Shown here in pieces: positions 25,072 through 34,106 of a stretch of 64,000 bases of DNA; within the stretch, counting starts at the first letter, position 1, and every line of letters begins with the position of its first letter. Location: contig NZ_RBXO01000001.1 of assembly GCF_003634935.1 (NCBI RefSeq), positions 2,009,501 to 2,073,500 of the forward strand. Reading direction: 5' to 3'. This stretch comes from Saccharothrix australiensis. Its GTDB lineage: Bacteria; Actinomycetota; Actinomycetes; Mycobacteriales; Pseudonocardiaceae. The translations under genes and the position numbers were made by a program. A model generated the notes under the pieces. That model saw only the letters and a list, made by a program, of their open reading frames with translations, had not been told where the DNA came from and did no database searches.

Positions 25072-26033
25072 CAGACCTCCTCCCTGGACTGGGTGAACTC
25101 CCACGCGTCGCGCACGATGCCGGCCAGGTCCACGCGCTCCGGCTTCCAGCCCAGCTCGGTCCGGGCCTTCTCGCTGGACGCGACCAGCACGGCCGGGTCA
25201 CCCGAGCGGCGCGGCGCGACGTCGGCCGGGATCGCGTGGCCGGTGACCTCGCGGCACGCGTCGATCACCTGGCGGACGGAGAAGCCGAGACCGTTGCCCA
25301 GGTTGTAGATCCGGTGCGTGCCGCCGCTCGTGTGCGCCAACGCCTTGAGGTGCGCGTCCGCCAGGTCCGCCACGTGGATGTAGTCGCGTACGCAGGTGCC
25401 GTCCTCGGTCGGGTAGTCGTCGCCGTACACGGCGACCTTCTCCCGCTTGCCGGACGCGACCTGGAGCACGATCGGGATCAGGTGCGTCTCGGTCGTGTGC
25501 CGCTCGCCGAACCGCCCGTACGCGCCCGCGACGTTGAAGTACCGCAGGCTCACCGCGGCCAGGCCGTGCGACGTGGCGTAGCCGGTGATGGCGTGGTCGA
25601 TCGCGAGCTTCGTCGCGCCGTAGGTGTTGGTCGGCCGGGTCGGCGCGGTCTCCACGATCGGCGACCCGTCCGGCTCGCCGTAGACGGCGGCGGTGGAGGA
25701 GAACACCAGGCGCGGCGTGCCGTGCTCGCGCATCGCGTCCAGCAGGCGCAGGGACGTGACGACGTTGCCCTGCCAGTACTTGGCCGGGTCCTGCTGCGAC
25801 TCGCCGACTAGCGACTTGGCGGCGAAGTGCAGGACGCCGTCGAACCCCTCGGCGAGCACCGACCCGATCGCGTCGTCGATGTTCTCCGCGATCAGGCGGA
25901 CGCCGTCGGGGACCGCGTCCGAGTGACCGGTGGACAGGTCGTCGAGCACGACCACCTCGTGCCCCGACTCGACCAGTCGGGCCGCGCACACGCTGCCGAC
26001 ATACCCCGCACCGCCCGTGACGAGCAGCTTCAC
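25071..26033 (-). CDS. galE: UDP-glucose 4-epimerase
   Basis: A 320-residue extended short-chain dehydrogenase that interconverts UDP-glucose and UDP-galactose. NAD loop GGAGYVGS (7-14), catalytic FSSTAAVYG (S112 region) and Y138-x3-K142 (TYGATK), then [11 protein letters not shown] and [11 protein letters not shown]. The GTG at 26033 is chosen because the Rossmann strand (VKLLVTGG) should open the protein; longer starts add an Arg/Pro-rich non-coding tract. A 249-bp region of GTGCGCG-rich repeats separates it from galK, so it may have its own promoter. Confidence 0.9.
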   Translation of the reverse strand: MKLLVTGGAGYVGSVCAARLVESGHEVVVLDDLSTGHSDAVPDGVRLIAENIDDAIGSVLAEGFDGVLHFAAKSLVGESQQDPAKYWQGNVVTSLRLLDAMREHGTPRLVFSSTAAVYGEPDGSPIVETAPTRPTNTYGATKLAIDHAITGYATSHGLAAVSLRYFNVAGAYGRFGERHTTETHLIPIVLQVASGKREKVAVYGDDYPTEDGTCVRDYIHVADLADAHLKALAHTSGGTHRIYNLGNGLGFSVRQVIDACREVTGHAIPADVAPRRSGDPAVLVASSEKARTELGWKPERVDLAGIVRDAWEFTQSREEV

Positions 26034-26282
26034 CGTGATCCCCGCTTTCGTTTGTGCCTGGCTTCTTCCGTGCGCTTGCTGTGGTCGTGCCGGTCGGCGT
26101 CGGCCCCGCCGCCCTCCGCGTGGGCCGGGGCTCGCGTTCACCGCGTCCCGGTGCGCCGTGACCCGGTGCGCGGCGTCCCGGCGCGTCGCCGCCGGGTGCG
26201 CGTGGCCCCGGTGCGCGTGAACCCCGTGCGCGGAGGTCCGGCGCGCGAAGGTCCGGCGCGCGGGCTGCTCCGGGGCCGCGGG

Positions 26283-27455
26283 TCAGGCGTCCCGACCCGC
26301 GCCGGCCGACGGCACGGCCGGGAACGTCCTGGGTGTGGGCCAGCCGCGCTCCGCGTACGTGGACCGCACCCGGCGCACCACCGCGTCGTGCCGGTCCACG
26401 GGCACCAGCGCGATGGCCGACCCGCCGAACCCGCCGCCGACCATCCGCGCGCCCAGCGCGCCCTCGGCCAGCGCCGACCCCACGGCCACGTCCAGCTCCG
26501 GGCACGACACCCGGTAGTCGTCGCGCAGGCTCTCGTGCGAGGCGAGGAGCAGCGGCCCGAGGTCGGCCACCGCGCCGGCGCGCAGCGCGTCGACCGCGCG
26601 CAGCACCCGCTCGTTCTCCGTCACCACGTGCCTGACCAAAGGGCCCAGCTCCGCGGGCAACCGGGCCAGTGCGCCGGGCAGCTCCCCGCCGGTCACGTCG
26701 CGCAGCGCGGGCACGCCCAGCAGCGCGGCGGCCCGCTCGCAGCCCGCCCGGCGCGCCGCGTAGCCGCCGTCGGTGTTCGAGTGGCTCGCCCGCGTGTCGA
26801 TCACCAGCACTTCGAGGCCCTGCGCGGCGGCGTCGAACGGCACCTGCTCGGACTTGCCCGACCGCACGTCCAGGAACAGCACGTGCGCCTCGGTGCACAG
26901 CAGCGAGGCCGTCTGGTCGAGCAGCCCGGTCGGCGCGCCCACGAAGTCGTTCTCCGCCCGCTGCACCCAGCGCGCGATCTCCGGCCGGTCCTCCGGCACG
27001 TCGGCCAGGCCCAGCAGCGCCAGCGCCACCGCGCACTCCAGCGCGTGCGACGACGACAGGCCCGCGCCCGCCGGCACGTCGCCCGCGACGACCAGGTCCG
27101 CGCCGCCGGTGACGCCCTGCGCGCGCAACGCCCACGCCACACCGGCCGGGTACGCGGCCCAGCCGCCCACCCGACCCGGTTCGAGGTCCGCGACGGCGAC
27201 CGGGTCGGCGTGCCGGAACTCGCCGTCGTCGCCCAGCGTCGACACCGCCAGCACGCCGTCGGCGCGCGGCGACGCCGCCACCGCCGTGCGGTGGGGCAGC
27301 GCGAACGGCAGCACGAACCCGTCGTTGTAGTCGGTGTGCTCCCCGATCAGGTTGACCCGACCGGGCGCCGACCACACGCCGCGCGGCGCGCCGCCGTGCA
27401 GCCGGGCGAAGGCGTCCGCGGCACGCCGGGCCTGGTCGTCGCGGCCCGGACTCAC
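26283..27455 (-). CDS. galK: Galactokinase
   Basis: A 390-residue GHMP kinase that phosphorylates galactose at C1. Signature [14 protein letters not shown] at 32-45, phosphate loop GAGLSSSHA at 131-138, catalytic region [14 protein letters not shown], and C-terminal [12 protein letters not shown]. Its GTG start overlaps the ideR stop (GTGA), so galactose catabolism is translationally tied to the iron regulator. Confidence 0.93.
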   Translation of the reverse strand: MSPGRDDQARRAADAFARLHGGAPRGVWSAPGRVNLIGEHTDYNDGFVLPFALPHRTAVAASPRADGVLAVSTLGDDGEFRHADPVAVADLEPGRVGGWAAYPAGVAWALRAQGVTGGADLVVAGDVPAGAGLSSSHALECAVALALLGLADVPEDRPEIARWVQRAENDFVGAPTGLLDQTASLLCTEAHVLFLDVRSGKSEQVPFDAAAQGLEVLVIDTRASHSNTDGGYAARRAGCERAAALLGVPALRDVTGGELPGALARLPAELGPLVRHVVTENERVLRAVDALRAGAVADLGPLLLASHESLRDDYRVSCPELDVAVGSALAEGALGARMVGGGFGGSAIALVPVDRHDAVVRRVRSTYAERGWPTPRTFPAVPSAGAGRDA

Positions 27456-28147
27456 CTGGCCTGCACCAGCACCGCGTGCGCGACCGACGGCTCCAACTGG
27501 GCCGTCGCGCCGGTGCCGCCGCGCACCTGGACGACCCTCGCCCCGGCCAGCGCGTGGACCTCCACGGTGTTGCCCGGCACCACGCCGGCCGCCTTCAGCT
27601 CGGCCATCAGCTCCGGGTCGAGCTGCACGTGCTCGGCGATCCGCCGCACCTCGACCTTGCCGCCACCGCGCCGCGCCACCTCGTCGACGCGCACCAGGTC
27701 GGCCTCGGCGGGCGGAGCGGGCTCGCCGTCGCCCAGCTTGTCCAGACCCGGAATGGGGTTGCCGTAGGGGGACGTCGTGGGGTTGCCCAGCAGCTTGACC
27801 AGCTTGCGCTCGACGGCCTCGCTCATGACGTGTTCCCAGCGGCACGCCTCCATGTGGACCTGCTCCCACTCCAGGCCGATGACGTCGACCAGGAGGCGCT
27901 CGGCGAGCCGGTGCTTGCGCATCACGGCGATGGCCAGGCCGCGCCCCTGCTCGGTCAGCTCCAGGTGGCGGTCGTCGGCGACGACCACCAGGCCGTCGCG
28001 CTCCATCCGGCCCACGGTCTGGCTCACCGTGGGCCCGCTCTGGCCCAGCCGTTCCGCGATGCGGGCGCGCAGCGGCACGACGCCCTCTTCTTCCAGTTCG
28101 TAGATCGTGCGGAGGTACATCTCAGTGGTGTCGATGAGGTCGTTCAC
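27452..28147 (-). CDS. ideR: Iron-dependent repressor, IdeR/DtxR
   Basis: A 231-residue metal-dependent repressor, the same length as mycobacterial IdeR. Winged helix at about 1-60 ([34 protein letters not shown]). Dimer and metal domain at about 70-140 with [16 protein letters not shown] and [14 protein letters not shown] (metal Cys, Glu and His). SH3-like C-terminal domain at about 150-231. The GTG at 28147 gives the family's N-terminus. First of the ideR-galK-galE-S9 series. In Corynebacterium dtxR is next to galE, so this synteny is old. Confidence 0.92.
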   Translation of the reverse strand: MNDLIDTTEMYLRTIYELEEEGVVPLRARIAERLGQSGPTVSQTVGRMERDGLVVVADDRHLELTEQGRGLAIAVMRKHRLAERLLVDVIGLEWEQVHMEACRWEHVMSEAVERKLVKLLGNPTTSPYGNPIPGLDKLGDGEPAPPAEADLVRVDEVARRGGGKVEVRRIAEHVQLDPELMAELKAAGVVPGNTVEVHALAGARVVQVRGGTGATAQLEPSVAHAVLVQAR

Positions 28148-28209
28148 ACCCGCTCCCCTTACGTATGGTGCCAATGCTAGTCGCCCGTTGACGGGTGCAG
28201 GATGGTGCC

Positions 28210-29085
28210 GTGCATCCACTGATCAGCACTGAAACCCTGGCCGCCGCGCTGGCCGGCGCCGTTCCCCCGGTGGTGGTGGACGTCCGCTGGCGCCTGGGCG
28301 GACCTCCGGGACGTCAAGACTACGAGGTCGGGCACCTGCCCGGTGCGCACTACCTCGACCTGGACACCGACCTGTCGTCCGCGCCGGGCGCGGGAGGGCG
28401 CCACCCGCTGCCGTCCGCCGAGCACCTGCAGCGCGTCCTGCGCTCGGTCGGCGTCCGCGAAGGTCACCCGGTCGTGGCATACGACACGGGTGACGGGTCG
28501 GTCGCCGCGCGGCTGTGGTGGCTGTTGCGGTGGGCGGGCCACACCGAGGCCGCGGTGCTCGACGGCGGGTTCGCCGCGTGGGTCGCCGAGGGTCGCCCGG
28601 TGACCACCGAGGTGCCGTCGGCGGAGGCGGGTGACGTCGTGGTGCGGCCCGGCGGGATGCCCGTGGTGGACGCCGAGGAGGCCGCCGCGCTCGCCCGCGA
28701 CGGGGTGCTGCTGGACGCCCGCGCGCCGCAGCGGTACCGCGGGGAGGTCGAGCCCGTCGACCCCCGTGCCGGGCACATCCCCGGCGCGTTGAACGCGCCC
28801 TCGTCCGGGCACGTGGACGGCGGGGGCCGCTGGCTCGGGCCGGCCGCGCTGGCCGAGCGGTTCCGGGAGATCGGTGTGCGGCCCGGTGCGCGGGTGGGCG
28901 CCTATTGCGGGTCCGGGGTGACGGCGTCGTCGGTCGTGCTCGCGTTGGAGGTGGCGGGGGTCACGGGGGTCGACCGGCCGGCGGAGCTGTACGCGGGGTC
29001 GTGGTCGCACTGGTGCGTCGATCCGGCTCGGCCGGTGGCGACTGGGGATGGTGTTGAAGGGGGCGGCGAATCGGAGCGGTCCTGA
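28210..29085 (+). CDS. sseA: 3-Mercaptopyruvate-type sulfurtransferase
   Basis: A 291-residue two-rhodanese enzyme. The N-terminal inactive rhodanese is at about 1-130 ([24 protein letters not shown]), the active one at about 145-285. Catalytic C233 lies in CGSGVTA, the loop of mercaptopyruvate sulfurtransferases rather than the CRKGVT type of thiosulfate rhodaneses. GTG at 28210 is favoured by an AGGA upstream; a GTG at 28195 adds five residues. Divergent from ideR by 62 bp. Confidence 0.85.
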   Translation: MHPLISTETLAAALAGAVPPVVVDVRWRLGGPPGRQDYEVGHLPGAHYLDLDTDLSSAPGAGGRHPLPSAEHLQRVLRSVGVREGHPVVAYDTGDGSVAARLWWLLRWAGHTEAAVLDGGFAAWVAEGRPVTTEVPSAEAGDVVVRPGGMPVVDAEEAAALARDGVLLDARAPQRYRGEVEPVDPRAGHIPGALNAPSSGHVDGGGRWLGPAALAERFREIGVRPGARVGAYCGSGVTASSVVLALEVAGVTGVDRPAELYAGSWSHWCVDPARPVATGDGVEGGGESERS

Positions 29086-29112
29086 AGTGAGTTGATGCAG
29101 GAAGAAAAGAGG

Positions 29113-29290
29113 GTGCTCGCCGCTGGGCAGGCCGCCGGGGGAAAGCGAAAAGCGCCGCGTTCTCCCCGTATGGCCTGGTCTGAAGACCAGCGCACTTGGT
29201 CGGGCAGGTCGAGCGGAAAAGCGTGCTCGACCCGCCCGGCCGAACGCGGTTCCCTGCGGGCGGCCATACGGGAGAACGCTCTGCCGGAGG
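29113..29290 (+). repeat. Long-hairpin repeat element, copy A
   Basis: GCTCGCCGCTGGGCAGGCC (29115-29133) leads into a structured segment: outer stem 29157-29175 with 29262-29279, a small hairpin GGTC-TGAA-GACC (29177-29188), and an inner stem 29191-29214 with 29225-29248. Two related copies lie as an inverted pair at 44.46-44.95 kb. It fills the space between two converging genes. Confidence 0.8.
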
Positions 29291-29324
29291 TGTGGTGTGG
29301 GATGGCCGCGTTTCGTGCGGGGTT

Positions 29325-29948
29325 TCAGGCGTTGGGGATTTTCTCGAAGCCCTTGGTCGCCAGTTTGAGGGCTACTTCGCACGGGTCGAAGGAGTCGATC
29401 GGGGTCACGCTGGCCAGGAAGGCGGGGGTGATCTCGGACGGGTCGTCGGTCAGCATGACGACGACCGAGCAGTCGCCGCCCTTCTCCTTCACCTCGTACG
29501 CGGTGTTGCCGCCGACCTCGATCTCGCGCGCCTCGCCCTCGTACTCGGCGAACGTCACCATGAACAGCACCACCGCGAACGGGCTCTCCGTGCTCTGCAC
29601 GCAGCCCTTCTCGCCGGCCTTCTGCGCGCCGATGGCGCCGGCCACGTCCTCGGGGGACAGGATGTCGCAGTCCTCGTAGCCCGAGGTCTTCTTCTTGGTG
29701 CCGATCTTGACCTTGCCGGCGGGCTTGGTGCTGCCGGACTCGGGCGCGCCCTTGGTCGAGGTGTCCTTCCGGTCGCCCGTCGACGACGGCTTGGTCGACG
29801 TGGGCTTGCCCGAACCGGTCCGCTCGCCGGTCGCGCCGCCCGCCACCGGCACCGCCGAGCCGGTCACCGTCGTGGCGCACGCGGAGAGGCCGAGCGTGGC
29901 GGCCAGGGCCAGCACGGCCGTCAGGGCGGAGGCTCGTCGCAGGTGCAT
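29325..29948 (-). CDS. DUF3558-type lipoprotein
   Basis: A 207-residue exported lipoprotein; signal peptide with lipobox LSAC, lipid-acceptor C24. A disordered Ser/Thr/Lys/Gly linker (about 25-85) leads to the DUF3558 domain, which begins YEDCDILSPEDVAGAIG and holds paired Cys (CDIL, GCVQS, CSVV, CEVA) likely in disulfides. Function unknown; such proteins are abundant in Pseudonocardiales. Monocistronic, converging on the sulfurtransferase across repeat copy A. Confidence 0.8.
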   Translation of the reverse strand: MHLRRASALTAVLALAATLGLSACATTVTGSAVPVAGGATGERTGSGKPTSTKPSSTGDRKDTSTKGAPESGSTKPAGKVKIGTKKKTSGYEDCDILSPEDVAGAIGAQKAGEKGCVQSTESPFAVVLFMVTFAEYEGEAREIEVGGNTAYEVKEKGGDCSVVVMLTDDPSEITPAFLASVTPIDSFDPCEVALKLATKGFEKIPNA

Positions 29949-30110
29949 GTCTGTCTGACCCCGTTCCGACGCGCGGGGTTCCATCCTCGATGGCCGCAAC
30001 CTGGCCCGCCTCGTCCAACCAGACTCTAAGACCTCCCGCGCGGGTGGTCCGCGCGCGTCCACCAAGCTGTGATCACACCACCGGGCGTGCCTTGGGTTAG
30101 GTTGCCGGAC

Positions 30111-31298
30111 ATGGGCGTCGAAACCGGTCCCGAAGCCGCTGTCGTCTGGGACGAGTCGTTCCTCGCCTACGACCTGGGCGGCGACCACCCGCTCAACCCC
30201 GTCCGGCTGGACCTCACGGTGCGGTTGGCGGGTGCGCTGGGCGTGCTGGACGGGGTGGGGCTGGTGTCGCCGTCGCCCGCGCCGGACGCCGAGATCGAGC
30301 GCGTCCACGAACCGTCCTACCTGTCGGCCGTGCAGGCCGCGCCGCTGGCCGGCTGGGACGTCGGGCACGGCCTCGGCACGTCCGACAACCCGGTGTTCGC
30401 CCGGATGCACGAGGCGTCCGCGCTGGTCGTCGGTGGTTCGCTGGTCGCCGCGCGGCAGATCGCGTCCGGCGCGGCGCGGCGTGCCGTGAACATCGCGGGC
30501 GGGCTGCACCACGCCATGCGCGACCACGCGGCGGGCTTCTGCGTCTACAACGACTGCTCGGTGGCGATCTCGTGGTTGCTGGACAACGGTTTCGACCGGA
30601 TCGCCTACATCGACACCGACGTGCACCACGGTGACGGCGTGCAGGACGCGTTCTACGACGACCCGCGCGTGCTCACCGTGTCGCTGCACCAGAACCCGCT
30701 GAGCCTGTGGCCGGGCACCGGACGGCCCTCGGAGCTGGGCGGCCGGGGCGCGGAGGGCACGGCGGTCAACGTCGCGCTGCCGCCCGGCACCCGCGACCCC
30801 GGCTGGCTGCGGGCGTTCGACGCGGTGGTGCCGTCGCTGCTGCGGGCGTTCCGGCCGCAGTTGCTGGTCACCCAGTGCGGGGTGGACACGCACCGGGAGG
30901 ACCCGCTGGCGGACCTCGCGCTGTCCGTCGACGGGCACCGCGAGATCTACCGCACGCTGCGCGCGCTGGCCGAGGAGGTCACCGACGGGCGGTGGCTCGC
31001 CCTGGGCGGTGGTGGGTACGAGCTGCTGCGCGTGGTGCCCCGTTCCTGGACGCACCTGCTCGCGACCGTGCTGGACCGGGACGTCGACCCGCGCACCCCG
31101 CTGCCCGCCGACTGGGTGGCGCACGCGTCCGGCCGCGCGCCGGACTGGCCGCTGCCGACCACCATGTCCGACGACGCCGACGTGGCCTTCGAGCGGTGGG
31201 ACGGCGACGCGCGGTCGCCGTTGGACGTCGCCGTGCGCGAGACGCGCCGCGCGGTGTTCCCCCTGCACGGCCTGGACCCCGACGACCCGAGGGACTAG
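30111..31298 (+). CDS. acuC: AcuC-type lysine deacetylase
   Basis: A 395-residue zinc hydrolase of the histone deacetylase superfamily. Active-site blocks: NIAGGLHHAMRDHAAGFCVYND (charge-relay His pair) and IDTDVHHGDGVQDAFY (zinc Asp and His), LALGGGGYE near 310. AcuC removes acetyl groups from acetyl-CoA synthetase and other proteins. The ATG at 30111 lies 7 nt after a TAGGTT -10-like box, which suggests a leaderless message; a GTG at 30069 is an alternative. Only two bases separate it from the acetyltransferase gene. Confidence 0.85.
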   Translation: MGVETGPEAAVVWDESFLAYDLGGDHPLNPVRLDLTVRLAGALGVLDGVGLVSPSPAPDAEIERVHEPSYLSAVQAAPLAGWDVGHGLGTSDNPVFARMHEASALVVGGSLVAARQIASGAARRAVNIAGGLHHAMRDHAAGFCVYNDCSVAISWLLDNGFDRIAYIDTDVHHGDGVQDAFYDDPRVLTVSLHQNPLSLWPGTGRPSELGGRGAEGTAVNVALPPGTRDPGWLRAFDAVVPSLLRAFRPQLLVTQCGVDTHREDPLADLALSVDGHREIYRTLRALAEEVTDGRWLALGGGGYELLRVVPRSWTHLLATVLDRDVDPRTPLPADWVAHASGRAPDWPLPTTMSDDADVAFERWDGDARSPLDVAVRETRRAVFPLHGLDPDDPRD

Positions 31299-31300
31299 CG

Positions 31301-33958
31301 GTGGACCCCTACGACTACCCCCGGCACTGGGAGGCCGACGTCGTGCTCACCGACGGCGGCACCGTCCACCTGCGACCCATCACGCCGGACGACGCGGAGA
31401 AGCTGCTGGCGTTCCACGGCCGCCTGTCCGAGCGCACCCGGTACTTCCGCTACTTCGGCCCCTACCCCCGGATGCCCCGCCGGGACGTCGAGCGCTTCAC
31501 GACCGTCGACCACGCCGACCGGGTGGCGTTCACCGCGCTGCTCGGCGACGACATCGTGGCCGTCGGCCGCTACGACCGGCTGGGCGGCGGCGGCTCCGCC
31601 GAGGTGGCGTTCGTCGTGGAGGACGCCCACCAGGGGCGCGGCCTGGGCTCGATCCTGCTGGAGCACCTGGCGGCCGCGGCGCGCGAGCGCGGCCTGAGCC
31701 GGTTCACCGCCGAGGTGCTCGCCGAGAACGGCCAGATGGTGCGGGTGTTCCGGGACGCGGGCTACTCGGTGAGCCGGGCGTTCGAGGAGGGCGTGCTGCA
31801 CCTGGAGTTCGACATCGACCCCACCGACGAGTCGGTGGCCGTGGCGCGGGCGCGGGAGCAGGCCGCCGAGGCGCGCAGCGTGCACAACCTGCTGCACCCC
31901 CGGTCGGTGGCGGTGATCGGCGCGTCCACCGACCGCACCAAGATCGGGCACGCGGTGCTGACCAACCTGCTGGCCGCCGACTTCCACGGCCCGGTGTACC
32001 CGGTGAACGCCGAGCACCGGTCCGTGCGCGGGGTGCGGGCCTACCCGTCGGTGCTGGAGATCCCGGACGACGTGGACCTGGCCGTGGTCGCGGTGCCCGC
32101 CGCGAGCGTGGACGAGGTGATGGACGCCTGCCTCGCCAAGGGCGTGAAGGCGCTGGTGGTGGTGACGTCCGGGTTCGGCGAGACCGGGCCGGGCGGGCTG
32201 AGCGCCGAGCGGCGGCTCGCGGCCGAGGCGCGGGCGCACGGCATGCGCGTGGTGGGCCCGAACGCGCTGGGCGTGCTGAACACCGACTCCGCCGTGCGGC
32301 TCAACGCGACCCTCGCGCCGAGCCTGCCCAGGCGCGGCCGGACGGGGTTCTTCTGCCAGTCCGGCGCGCTGGGCACCGCCATCCTCGCCACCGCCGCGTC
32401 GCGCGGCCTGGGCCTGTCGACGTTCGTGTCGGCGGGCAACCGGGCCGACGTCTCGGGCAACGACCTCCTGCAGTACTGGGAGACCGACCCGGCGACCGAC
32501 GTCGTGCTGCTGTACCTGGAGTCGTTCGGCAACCCGCGCAAGTTCGCCCGCCTGGCGCGCAGGCTGGGCCGCACCAAGCCGATCGTGGCGGTGAAGTCCG
32601 GGCGGCACGCGGTGACGCCCGCGCTCGCGGCGACCTCCGTGCCGGTGGACGAGTCCAGCGTGCAGGCGCTGTTCGAGCAGGCCGGCGTCATCCGGGTGGA
32701 ATCGCTGGCGCAGCTGTTCGACACCGCGCTGCTGCTGGCGCACCAGCCGCTGCCGTCGGGGCCGCGCGTCGCCGTGGTGGGCAACTCGACGGCGATCGGG
32801 CTGCTGGCCGCCGACACCGCGCTGGCGCAGGGCCTGGAGCTGGCCGGCGACCCGGTGGACGTGGGCGCGCAGGCCGGGCCGGAGGCGTTCGCCGAGGCCG
32901 TGCGGGAGGCGCTGCGCAACCCGGACACCGACGCGCTGGTGGTGGTGTTCGTGCCGCCGCTCGCGGTGCCGGGCGCGGCGTTCGCGCGGGCGCTGCGGGA
33001 CGTGGCGGGCACCAAGCCGATCGTGTCGACGTTCCTGGCGGTGGAGGGCGTGCCCGACGAGCTGGCCGTGCCGGGACCGGGCGGCGTGCCGGGCCGAGGG
33101 TCCGTGCCGTCGTACCCGAGCCCGGAGCGGGCCGTGCTGGCGCTGGCGCGGGCCACCCGGTACGCGCGGTGGCGGTCCGCGCCGCAGGGGCGCTTCACGC
33201 GGCCGGACGGCATCGACACCGCCGCCGCGCAGGCGCTCGTCGACTCGCTGGAGCCGGCCCGCGACGGCGAGGTGCGCGCGGACGACGACACCGCCGTGCG
33301 GCTGCTGTCCTGCTACGGCGTGGAGGTCGTGCCGTTCCGGGTCGTCTCGTCGGCCGAGGCCGCGGTGGCCGCGGCGGCGGAACTGGGCTACCCGGTGGCG
33401 GTGAAGTCCACCGACGAACGGCTGCGCCACCGCACCGACCTGGTGGGCGTGCGCCTGGACCTCACGGGCGACGACGCGGTGCGCGCGGCGTTCGAGATGC
33501 TCGCCGAGGTGTCCGAACGGCCCGACGTGTACGTGCAGCGCATGGCGCCCAAGGGCCTCTCCTGCGTCCTCGGGCTCCAGGACGACCCGTCGTTCGGCAC
33601 GCTGGTGTCGTTCGGCCTGTCCGGTGTCGTCAGCGACCTGCTGGGCGACCGCGCCTACCGCGCGGTGCCGCTCACCGAAACCGACGCGAAGGCGTTGGTC
33701 CGCGCGCCGAAGGCCGCGCCGCTGCTGGCGGGCTACCGCGGTGGCGAGTCCGCCGACCTGCCCGCGCTGGAGGACCTCGTGCTGCGGCTCGCGGCCCTCG
33801 CCGAGGACCTCCCCGAGGTGCGGGAGCTGGCGCTGGAGCCGGTGCTGGCCAGCGCGGCGGGCGCGTACGTCAGCAGCGCCCGGCTCACCCTGGGCCCGCC
33901 GCCGTCCCGGCACGACACGGGTCCGCGCCGACTCCGGTCACCCGGCGCACCGCGCTGA
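31301..33958 (+). CDS. pat: Protein lysine acetyltransferase, GNAT fused to acyl-CoA synthetase-like domains (Pat)
   Basis: An 885-residue fusion. The N-terminal GNAT domain spans about 20-172 with the acetyl-CoA loop QGRGLG (111-116) and putative catalytic E101. From about 197 come the CoA-binding domain (SVAVIGASTDRTKIG), the succinyl-CoA-ligase-like domains (CQSGALGTAI, SAGNRADVSGND) and a C-terminal ATP-grasp (about 640-870). This GNAT-first order is the actinomycete type; in Salmonella Pat the GNAT is last. The NDP-forming part usually lacks synthetase activity and senses metabolites. The preceding gene encodes the deacetylase, so the pair should set reversible lysine acetylation. Confidence 0.88.
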   Translation: MDPYDYPRHWEADVVLTDGGTVHLRPITPDDAEKLLAFHGRLSERTRYFRYFGPYPRMPRRDVERFTTVDHADRVAFTALLGDDIVAVGRYDRLGGGGSAEVAFVVEDAHQGRGLGSILLEHLAAAARERGLSRFTAEVLAENGQMVRVFRDAGYSVSRAFEEGVLHLEFDIDPTDESVAVARAREQAAEARSVHNLLHPRSVAVIGASTDRTKIGHAVLTNLLAADFHGPVYPVNAEHRSVRGVRAYPSVLEIPDDVDLAVVAVPAASVDEVMDACLAKGVKALVVVTSGFGETGPGGLSAERRLAAEARAHGMRVVGPNALGVLNTDSAVRLNATLAPSLPRRGRTGFFCQSGALGTAILATAASRGLGLSTFVSAGNRADVSGNDLLQYWETDPATDVVLLYLESFGNPRKFARLARRLGRTKPIVAVKSGRHAVTPALAATSVPVDESSVQALFEQAGVIRVESLAQLFDTALLLAHQPLPSGPRVAVVGNSTAIGLLAADTALAQGLELAGDPVDVGAQAGPEAFAEAVREALRNPDTDALVVVFVPPLAVPGAAFARALRDVAGTKPIVSTFLAVEGVPDELAVPGPGGVPGRGSVPSYPSPERAVLALARATRYARWRSAPQGRFTRPDGIDTAAAQALVDSLEPARDGEVRADDDTAVRLLSCYGVEVVPFRVVSSAEAAVAAAAELGYPVAVKSTDERLRHRTDLVGVRLDLTGDDAVRAAFEMLAEVSERPDVYVQRMAPKGLSCVLGLQDDPSFGTLVSFGLSGVVSDLLGDRAYRAVPLTETDAKALVRAPKAAPLLAGYRGGESADLPALEDLVLRLAALAEDLPEVRELALEPVLASAAGAYVSSARLTLGPPPSRHDTGPRRLRSPGAPR

Positions 33959-34036
33959 TCGCCCAGTGTCAGACCAGGCGGGCCGGCATTGCGCCAGGTG
34001 CCGAGCTGAACCGATCCCGGTCGCGCGATGTTGTCC

Positions 34037-34076
34037 GTTTCCCTGGACGGAAACCTTGTCGGAGCCTAGGTTTCCG
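34037..34076 (+). promoter_or_regulatory. Candidate promoter of the orphan binding-protein gene
   Basis: CCTGGAC (34042-34048), 16 nt, then CCTAGGTTTCCG (34065-34076), as before gluABCD. GTTTCC occurs at 34037-34042, inverted at 34049-34054 and again within 34070-34075, giving an inverted repeat around the -35 area. Confidence 0.5.
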
Positions 34077-34106
34077 GCATCTTACGAGGACCCGAAAAGG
34101 GGAAGA

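Noticed and set aside
26034-26282. An N-terminal extension of galE or a small gene in the galK-galE gap
   Set aside because: The extension is Arg/Pro-rich repeat translation and the Rossmann strand should be at the N-terminus.
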